A stretch of DNA of 64,000 nucleotides from Lytechinus variegatus (taxonomy: Eukaryota; Echinodermata; Echinoidea; Temnopleuroida; Toxopneustidae), in the NCBI RefSeq assembly GCF_018143015.1, contig NC_054757.1:1804001-1868000 (forward strand). Direction: 5' to 3'. The notes beneath the pieces are model-generated. The model was not told where the DNA came from. It worked only from the letters and a program-made list of their open reading frames with translations, and did no database searches. A program made the position numbers and the translations under genes. Each line of letters begins with the position of its first letter. The first letter of the stretch is position 1. Positions 56,045-64,000 of this stretch are shown in pieces.

Positions 56045-59000
56045 CTCTCGCTGGTCGATGAAGTTTTGTGGAAGTGAGTGACACATCCCCATCAAGTGCT
56101 TGTCCCAGTCATCGCCATCCTGATAAAAGTTATTAAATATGATTAACGTGGTCTCCGCATAATATTACAAAATGCGATTTCATTAGCAAATTACAAGATA
56201 TTTGAAAAAAAAAACATACGCAGGAGTAAAGAACAACTGAAAATCAGTTATAATCAACAACAAAAAATCAAGGCTGATAAAATCAAGAGACAATGAGCAA
56301 CTATCCCCCTCCCTCTCTCTCTCTCTCTCTCTCTCATGAAGAATTAATTAGGTGATGACGTCATGAAACAGGATCTCTCTGTGATTCTTTCTATTGATAC
56401 AAAAAAGAAGAGGACATGAAGCTTATTTGGTTAAAAAAAAAGAATTGAAAATAGGGGCTTGGGCCAAAGATTTGTCAAGCTATTTTTTATCAGTAGGAAT
56501 AAGGGTGTCGTCATCTCAAGATTGTGCTGCTATAGTGGTTGTCTTAATAACAAGGAATGGGGATATATTCGCCATTTTTTTTAATAGCAAAACACTTTTT
56601 TGAGTAAAGAGTTTTTGTTGAAAATACAAAGAATCCTGACGAAAGTAATGAAATGAAAGTAAATGTTTTTTTGAAAGCACCTTTAACTCGCTGCGATAAA
56701 TCTGACGGGGAAATAGACATTGGTCTAGCAGCGTATGCATGCAGATTAATAAAAAAAAGTTCACGTCCAACTGTCCAAAATACACCAGTTTCCAAAAGGA
56801 CATCACAGCCAAGAATTATCTCTGAAATAGCTTATGACGAATACTGGGAAGGGGTGGTGTCACTTTTTAGTTCCATCGGACATTGCATTGACGCAGTTGC
56901 GCATCCAGGAGGGAGGGGGCATATCAGGCCCGTGCCCCAACAACCCCCCCCCTCCATGTATGAAGAGCTCACTTGCAAAAGGAGTTAGGTCCATTTTTTT
57001 TGTCTCAATGTATATATTTTCAGTAGCTCCATAAGATGATACCAAAGATAAGTTGAAATTCCCATTAAAAATTGAACTAAAATGACAAAAGAAAAATCTC
57101 TCTTTTTTCAAAAGGGGTTAGGTCCATTTCAGTTTGGTTGCAAAAGGGGTTAGATCCACACAGAAATTTTTGGAAAGGAATATTTAAAAAAAATGTGAAG
57201 ACAGGTAGATCTCTTATATACCCAATTTTATGTTCACATGATAGGGAAGTACATCATGACAATTAAGTTCATCATAAAAAATATTGCAATAAGTGAGAAT
57301 AAAAAAAAACCTTTTGCAACCAAACTCTTCATATATGTCATAATTATATACGTAGTGGAAAATGTTGGTCTTACACAAGTGTGAAGATCATTTTTTTTTT
57401 GCTTGTCAGATTTTTTCCTGAACAAAAATGTTCCCTTCGAAAATCCTGGTCCGCCCCTGCATTGGTGGATTATTTGTGACCAAATAGTTTGAAAAAAGGA
57501 GATCCTAAGCTTTAAATTATCTGTATAACTTGTCAATATTGATTGCCAATATAACCCACACAAGTAGTTGAAATTGTCAAGCAGTTTCCCACAAAACTCT
57601 TGTATCTTGTTTTCTATTCAACTTTACAACTTGAAATTTTGACAGTATGAAGATGAAGAAGAAGAAGAATTATTTTTTTTAAGATAAGCTATGCTTTTTG
57701 AATACCAAAATTTCTTTTTTGGCTATCATTATAAACAACCTTCCCTGACGACTAATTAGTCCTCGTTAGGCTGGTCATATTTGTCACCACCTGGTGATGT
57801 ACATGAAACTAAGGCAGATAACGAAAGAAAAACACAACGACAGCAACAAAAAAAGGGAAAATGAATATTAATTCAAAATTTTCACTGTGGTTAGGATGGA
57901 TTGCAAGGCATCACATAAAATGACCCAATATACTCACCACTATTTGGTCCGAAAAGTCGGGCGAATTTTTCAGTCGGCACAACTCACACATTACCTGTAA
58001 ACAAAAGGGAATGGTTATGAAAAAAAGACAGACCTTATAGGCCTGTTGCATAAAACTTTTTACCTGAGAAAACTCAGGTTGTTTTTACCGGAGTTTTTGC
58101 CCTGTGTTAAAGTCAATGGCAGAAATCAAACTAACCTTTGTTTTCAGTTTTTACCAGAGTTTTCTCAAGTAAAAAGTTATATGCAACAGGCCCCTTGAAT
58201 AAACCTTATGAATTGACTTCATTACGCCACCATCTTATCATGGAGGGTCCATGATCTTATATAGGCTGAAACCATTACCTTGCACACGCCCGTAAACATG
58301 GTAAAATGATTTTTTGCAGGGTTCTGAATTTAAAAAAAGAAGATAATTTTCTAGTTTATGAACATGCCCGTATCGTACGGAACTATGTGCAGATCAGTTA
58401 CTTCCAGGGGCGGATCCAACTTTCCCCATAGGAAGGAGGCGGAAAACTGTAATCAAGGTAATGAAGATTATGAATAAAAAGAATTCTTACTTTTAAAATG
58501 GATGGTTTCCTGGCTGCAATTATTGGATCAGGAGTGTCATCGGTTGGATTGACGGTTGGATCCACCTTCTTCATCTCATCATTTTCCACCCCATAGATCT
58601 CTGTATCATTACAACAATATAGATTTAAAGTAACCAGTAACCAAGAGATTATATTCCTATATTCATAATTACAATCATAAGAGAATCCAATTATACGATC
58701 ATGAAAGTTCATTTGTGTGGGTTGAAAATAACATTAAGTTGAAACTTTGACTTTTATGCGTAGTGCGTAAAAATTACGTCATGGAAAGATGCTCTAGATG
58801 CAAATATGCAAATCGAAAAGTGCCTAGTAGGCCTATAAGTTGTCGCTTTTTAACGAAGTAAATGAGCATTTAGATGCAGCCAATGGCTTGTCGGTAATAC
58901 CGAAACGATGCTTCTTTATAAGAACATCCAACGCTATAAACGTCATAACATCATTTGCGGGTTCACAGCCTTAAAAAAAAATTCGGGGGGGGGGGAACAA

Positions 59001-62000
59001 GGCGCGTAAAAAAAATCAAAGACGCTCAAAAGCATGGAGCAAAGCGCCCTTGTTTGTAATGGGTGCCCTTTGGCCTGTTTTAAAATGAAATTAAAGGGTT
59101 TGTTCCAAACTTATTATTGTTAGAAAATTTTCGTAACAAAGGTGGTTCACGAACCACGATCCTCGCTTGATTTCGCGAACAATAAAATATGAAATATGAT
59201 CTTTTGACCCCTAGATAACCTTTGACCTTATCATCCGCAAATGATCCAAGGATCATTTTGTACCAATGCATGCGGTCATAATTATGGTCAGGGGAACTTA
59301 CCAGCCATGTTTCCTGAAGCAGAGAAAAGATCACGCTTCTTTCGGCCAGATATCAAGACTGATGCAGGTGAAGCAATGTTCGCCGTGGTAGCAGTTACCC
59401 ATGAGATGAAAGATACCGCTAGGTGTGTGACTATTCTACCTATACCTTCCGCTGGAGAAAGAAAATAAATTATCAAATGAAGTTAGCGAAGCAATTAACA
59501 TATCCTTTAATATATTTTTTTTAATTGCAGGTAAATACATGCTGGAAACCATTCGTACACGTACCCCTTTAGGGATTCTCGAGTCCTACTAAGTATATTG
59601 TATGATACGCATGTGCCGTGGTTGGTATACCCCCATGTTCAGCATAAATTTCCGTTCCAGAGCATCACTAAGTTAGTTAGTCATTGAAATTTTTATTTTT
59701 ACCCGGTCCATATGCAGACACCCTCAGATTTGCGTTTCTCGTTCCAGTGCACTACCATAGCTGCTGCCATGGAATGCATGTTCGATATAATGAGTTCCGG
59801 AGACCATGGGCGGAAATCCCAGGGGGACTTGTCCCCCCTACTCAAAATAGAAGGGGGGACACAATATCAAATGTCCCCCCTACTATTTTTGGTCTTTGGT
59901 GATGCTAAGAAATGTGTGACTCAAAATGGGAATAAAACGTGCGTTTTCAGACGAGATGACCTTTTTTTTCTCGTCAAATATATTTTCGTCGAAATGACCT
60001 TAAATTTTAGGTAATAGCCTTACTTTTTTTGCCTGTCAAATTTTCCAGACCCTTGTCCCACCTACCTCTTGGGAGAAATTTCCGCCCCTGCCGGAGACCC
60101 CCATTTTTATGGTCTGTTCTAGAGAATTGCATCTTTACCGATCGCTGATCCCTGAGCCATTCCGGAGACCCCCATTTTAAGACCAAGATTTAGTTCCAGA
60201 GCCCCCTATTTTTCGAAATTGGTGTGGCACATAATTATCATGTTATAATTCAAGTAGCCCCACCGAGGATCGAGCCTTGTAGGCTACAGTCATACCAACG
60301 AAACCGACTACAAACCAATCGATGGTATGTCATTGGTAATAACGTAGCTCTTCCAGCTTTGGTCGGTCTGGAGTCAGTTTCAAGGGTGTGACTGCGTCAA
60401 TAGCAAGTTTTTGCAACCCTTACACAGGAACGTTGAGACTCTATTGAAGATGCCCGTCAAATTACAATGAACAGATTAGAGCTATCAATCAGGTCACTGT
60501 CGAAAACTTGTGTAACGGGACAAGACATCGTCCTAAGATTCGGAGTTCACACAAGTTGCACTCGGGACAAATGTCGTTTGTCCACAACGACACTGTGACA
60601 TTGTGATTCACCGATTTTCGACAATGGCTGCTTTGTGTTAAATAGGGCATCTAACAAAAGATTCTCAACGATCCATAATGCGTCTACGTAGTGGTTGCGA
60701 TCACTCCCTATTATGACTTTGTGTAATGTTATCTTTCCCAGTCATTCGCTCGTGTGACAAGCTATATCCACCGTAATGCCTAGTTTCAAATTTGCTTTGA
60801 CAATCGTACGGAAGATCTGACTGATTTTTTATAGGGGGAATTGCTGGTGGCATTAAAATGGGATATGAATTATGTAATAAACAACCATTATAATTTCTTT
60901 ACGTATTAGTTGGGTATCACAAATCGCCAAAAAACCTTTCCAGAGGCCGCCTAGAGATCGATCGTATGACGCCCTGCGCTGATCGCACGATGCCTGTACG
61001 TTTCAACACTGATCGTATAATTTCTTTGCGATGATCGTACGATGCCTCTATGATGTGTTAAGGTCTACAGTACTACGATTTTCAGATAGATACAGATATC
61101 TATTATATTCTTATTTCTAATTTCAAATATTTATATTTTGGCGATTTTCCAGTCCCAACGACGCCTTTGAATAGGCAGTTACATGCTGGCGCTCTACATA
61201 TTCGTTGATTGCATGGGATTGACTGTGGGTCAGAGAGATGAATTAAAATAAATTAAATGAAGGTAAGTATGGATACAGAGAGGGGGGGTTGTGTAGAGAG
61301 AGAATGGAGCGAAAGATAGAAGGAGGAGAGAGGGGGAGGGCGGGAAGAGCGGGAGAGGGGGAGGGATGAATAGAAGAGAGGCGGTGAGAGTGAGGGGAGA
61401 TGAAGTGGGAGCCGGAGAGGGAGGGATAGAGGAGAGAGGGAGGGGGAAGAGAATAGAGAGATGGAGGGAGGGGAGGATGGGAAAGTGGAGTTTGAAAGAT
61501 GAGGAAGGCCTTACCAACATTTACCGGCTCTGGATTAATGTCAGTCCTGGACGGGCCACACAGGTCTAATGCCTCACAGATATCCAGTGGTGTCTGTTAA
61601 TAGTCGAGGATACACACAAAAAATACTTATTTATTCCATTGATAATAAATAAACAATTATCATCACAATTATTGTCAGAATTATTGTAATCATTATTATT
61701 ATTACTATTATCATTATTATAATTATTATTATCATTATTGTTATTATTATAATTATGGTAATGATTATTATTGTTTTGTTGTTGATCATGAGGTGGTACC
61801 GAAGGAGTCGCCCCTCGCATAGCTTATTAGTGAATACCCATCTTCTTTATACAATTATAGGAGTCCCTGCAAACGGTTCTTGTTTAATGTCCCCTTTCAG
61901 GTCAGTATATCGAAAAAAATCGCATTAATTAGTTAGTTAGATAACATCTCAATCATGATATAAAAAGCGCTAAGAAAGGTCCAGGTCTAAATACATGGAA

Positions 62001-63159
62001 TATAATATTTAGAATATAATTTTTATCATTGTTGTTATTATTTTTATTATTATGGCTCACCCTTTCGTTTAAAGTAATTATCTGTGTAGATGTAACCAGG
62101 GTCCAACAAATATCAGCATCTTCTCGGCTGACTACTTCGAAACAAGAAGTCTATGACAAAAATGATGAGATGATAATGGTCATAGTACAGTAGGTACAGT
62201 AGTTATATAGTACAGTATCAAAGGATGTAGGACCGATGATTGAGATCGACAAGGGCAAGTCTACCTGATAAATAAGTTGATTTGAATAAAAAGAGGAAAA
62301 TCTAACAAGCATAACACCGAAAATTTCATCAAAATGGAAAGTTATAAATAAGAAAGTTGTGACATTCATTCATTCGTTAATAAATCATTCGTAGCAATTA
62401 TATGCATATCGTGGTCGGTATGCGAATGAGGGAACTGATGACATCACCCACTCACTATTTCGTTGGTATTTGAAATACGGAATATTTTTATATTCTCCCC
62501 CACTGACATGTAAATCAAAGTTCTTACCTGAATATGTGGAATCGCAATTGCTTTAACATTTTGTGGTTCATTCAATAGGGTCTTTGTTGTCAAATGAAAT
62601 ATTGTTTAATTCAACCAATAAAAACAAAAGAAATAGTGAGTGAGTGGTATAATATAGGGGTTCTAAATATGGATTCAGTCTTTTGCAGTGACTTGTTAAT
62701 ATATATGCGTGTGATAAAATCAAAGGCATTTTGTTGATTGAAGCCATTTCTTTTCATTTTAATTTCTTTAAGATCTGTATTTTTATATATGATTTATTTT
62801 TTATTATCATTTTTCTTATTGTATGCCTAACATACTTTAATGGAACGATGGTACTTGTTCTTTTTTTTACAATTGGCTGTAAAATTTCTTATATTAATTA
62901 AAATACATTTGGATGCCCTTTAGTGATTCCCAAGCAAACGAAACAATTTATTGGGAGCTTTATTTTGAATTATCAAAACCCATTGCTTATGTTTTAACTA
63001 AATGATGTTTTTAAATGGTACAAATCGAATTCAACGTTAGTCTCATCTCTCATAAAACGAAATGGGGAAAATAACAGGAACTCACCCTAGTTATTTCTCC
63101 TGATTCTTGTAGAGCCTTGGCTGCATTCTTGCACGATTCACATTGATCTTTGGTAGAAA
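56045..63159 (-). CDS. protein with two saposin B-like domains (partial, 5' end outside)
   Basis: Seven exons join in phase, in transcript order: 63086-63159, 62061-62150, 61515-61593, 59302-59451, 58491-58600, 57938-57994 and 56045-56119. The first exon begins in phase and needs an upstream exon beyond the window. Domain 1 has six cysteines in saposin order: CESC, then SCFEVV ... ICWTL, and DICEALDLC (spacings 2, 17, 11, 20, 5). The exon at 59302 gives a hydrophobic run (IVTHLAVSFISWVTATTANI) followed by ISGRKKRDLF, a furin-type RKKR site. The next exon is an acidic and proline-rich linker (VDPTVNPTDDTPDP). Domain 2 starts VMCELCRLK and MCHSLPQNFIDQRE. Saposin B domains bind lipids or membranes, and such precursors are usually secreted or lysosomal and cut into single domains. 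The role of this protein is unknown. The last exon is unsettled (see 54435-54494). Confidence 0.75.
56309..56336. repeat. (CT)n microsatellite
   Basis: CTCTCTCTCT run in intergenic sequence 190 bases upstream of the 56045-56119 exon, so it sits inside the intron between that exon and 57938-57994. Confidence 0.85.
56890..57466. repeat. G/C-run repeat with GGTCCGCCCCTGC end
   Basis: GCGCATCCAGGAGGGAGG at the left and AAATCCTGGTCCGCCCCTGC at the right. The words AAAAGGGGTTAGGTCCA recur inside. The right end matches the CAGGGGCGGA family of the 45711 element; the left end is worn. Confidence 0.45.
58039..58194. mobile_element. GGCCTGTTGCATAAAACTTT hairpin MITE
   Basis: The left GGCCTGTTGCATAAAACTTT and right ATATGCAACAGGCCCC ends are inverted, with ACTCAGG / CTCAAG words inside. 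It is similar in design to the 25912 pair. It lies in the saposin-like gene between exons 58491 and 57938. Confidence 0.65.
59805..60090. mobile_element. hAT-like MITE with exact 8-bp target duplication
   Basis: The ends CATGGGCGGAAAT and ATTTCCGCCCCTG are inverted. CCGGAGAC repeats exactly at 59797-59804 and 60091-60098. GGGGACTTGTCCCCCC words and G/C runs lie inside. It is in an intron of the saposin-like gene. Confidence 0.8.
60955..61055. repeat. short GATCGTACGATGCC repeat cluster
   Basis: GATCGTATGACGCC, GATCGCACGATGCC, GATCGTATAA and GATCGTACGATGCC lie at about 30-base spacing, each close to a CTGCG or TTGCG word. Confidence 0.5.
61270..61515. repeat. purine-rich (GGGAGA)n tract next to a saposin-gene exon
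   Basis: About 230 bases of GAGAGGGAGGG-type sequence ending near the donor of exon 61515-61593. On the gene's strand it is an intronic polypyrimidine run lying just after that exon. Confidence 0.85.
61675..61775. repeat. imperfect (ATT)n tract
   Basis: ATTATTATT/ATTATCATT units upstream (gene sense) of exon 61515-61593. No SINE body is attached. Confidence 0.8.
62245..62645. mobile_element. decayed copy of the long-inverted-repeat TTAA element
   Basis: GGGCAAGTCTACCTGATAA, AAAATTTCATCAAAATGG and ACTCACTATTTCG ... AATAGTGAGTGAGTG match the left arm and centre of the 20875 element. The right arm is lost. Confidence 0.6.
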
Positions 63160-63206
63160 CTGTTCAAGTTTACAAGGTTAATTACAGAAAAGTTGATTTT
63201 TGGTCT

Positions 63207-63320
63207 GTAGCTAGAGTTAGACAGAGCGGAAATTCGGACGATGTCTTCTTTCTTAAAGTCACTCTGTAGCAAGAGTTAGACAGGGCGGAAATTCGGACGA
63301 TGTCCTTTTTTATAAAAAAG
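63207..63320. repeat. tandem duplication of about 61 bases
   Basis: CTGTAGCTAGAGTTAGACAG ... TTCGGACGATGTC occurs twice in a row with few changes (at about 63208 and 63269). Confidence 0.8.
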
Positions 63321-63744
63321 TGCTAATACAGAATTAAATGAATGATTATAAAAGGAGCTAAAAGGTTTGTATAATTTTGATCAAGTGAAATATGCGATTC
63401 AATGAGGGGAAATTTCCCAAAGAACGAAAGTAATCAACATGATCAACGTGAATTAAAGAGATTATTTGTTTCCATGGTTTTGTTGCAAATACGTTTCATC
63501 AGCGTCTCTTATGCAGACTTGTCTAGAAAACCTACAAGACGTCACGTCAACTAAAGGCTTGTCTCCGAACCGAGAAAACGTCTAATCTTACCAATATCTG
63601 CTATAGACAAACTGTGTTTTGTCCAGAGTATGTAAATGTTGTCAAGAATATATAAACTGTCGGATTAACTTCTCCTGGACTAGTATACTGTAGAGACCGT
63701 GATGGCAAAGACCCCTAGGACAGATACCTACATGCGTCGGGTTT

Positions 63745-63813
63745 TAGTATCTGGGAATCGAAATCAAGTCCCTCAGGTTGAAACACGGGAATCCTGACCA
63801 CTAGACCCAGACG
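63745..63813 (-). pseudogene. degenerate tRNA-Glu-like remnant
   Basis: Minus strand: GGGTCTAGTGGTCAGGATTC (A box region) and TGATTTCGATTCCCAGA (T arm). A TTTCA stretch sits where the TTC anticodon would be, but the anticodon stem does not pair. It may be a pseudogene or a worn SINE head. Confidence 0.45.
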
Positions 63814-64000
63814 CCCCCATCAAGTCTTCGACATCCCAATAATTGCTGTTTCTGTATTAAAATTGAGAAGCTCTTCCATTGACGTCACCAGAACTTGTTT
63901 AAGACTCCTCAAATTCGTCTCACCATCGTGTCCATTACTTTTCTAGCAACCGATCATTCTCCCCCATTAACCCGTTGGTGTTAAATTGACTTGAAATTCA

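Noticed and set aside
61230-61569. Proline/leucine-rich and arginine/glycine-rich frames
   Set aside because: Both are translations of the purine-rich low-complexity tract.
63900-63930. Possible first exon of the saposin-like gene (ATGGACACGATG before GTGAGA, minus strand)
   Set aside because: It would end in phase 0, whereas the exon at 63159 needs one carried base, and no signal peptide is encoded.

Overview
The window looks like animal nuclear DNA, most likely from an echinoderm and probably a sea urchin (inference). It is AT-rich, its genes are split by long introns with GT-AG borders, and it is packed with tRNA-headed SINEs ending in (ATT)n, hairpin MITEs, microsatellites and LINE fragments. 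No bacterial, viral or CRISPR features were seen. No LTR element, Polinton or other capsid- or envelope-bearing element was recognised.

Four host genes can be assembled exon by exon with consistent reading phases. (1) 9239-23551, plus strand, eight coding exons, 608 residues: a proton-coupled oligopeptide transporter (POT/SLC15) family protein of the SLC15A4 (peptide/histidine) type, with degraded family signatures. (2) 26502-36635, minus strand, nine exons, 321 residues: an AKR1-type aldo-keto reductase with an intact catalytic tetrad. (3) 40667-51997, plus strand, nine exons, about 316 residues: a paralogous aldo-keto reductase with the same exon plan. Genes 2 and 3 are divergent with about 4 kb between their start codons; genes 1 and 2 are convergent. 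(4) 56045-63159, minus strand, open at its 5' end: a secreted or lysosomal type protein with two saposin B-like domains, separated by a hydrophobic stretch and an RKKR processing-type site. Its last exon is uncertain. A short open C-terminal reading frame at 1-183 may be the end of a fifth gene that enters from the left.

Layout: 1-9000 is mostly repeats (nested hairpins at 281-996, a SINE, a LINE fragment, a hAT-like MITE, TAG microsatellites, a 175-bp tandem array, a TTAA element). 9.2-23.6 kb is the transporter. 26.5-52 kb holds the two reductases, with introns full of MITEs. 52-64 kb holds the saposin-like gene and more repeats.

The richest unexplained layer is the mobile DNA. It includes a TA-flanked hairpin superfamily with CACT ends, TTAA-flanked elements sitting back to back, short hAT-like elements with exact 8-bp target duplications and G/C-run interiors, a SINE whose head resembles 7SL RNA, and a near-intact tRNA-like fold whose anticodon reads UCA. 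Two transporter exons have repeats pressed against their splice sites. The genes do not form an obvious pathway; the reductase pair is a local duplication.
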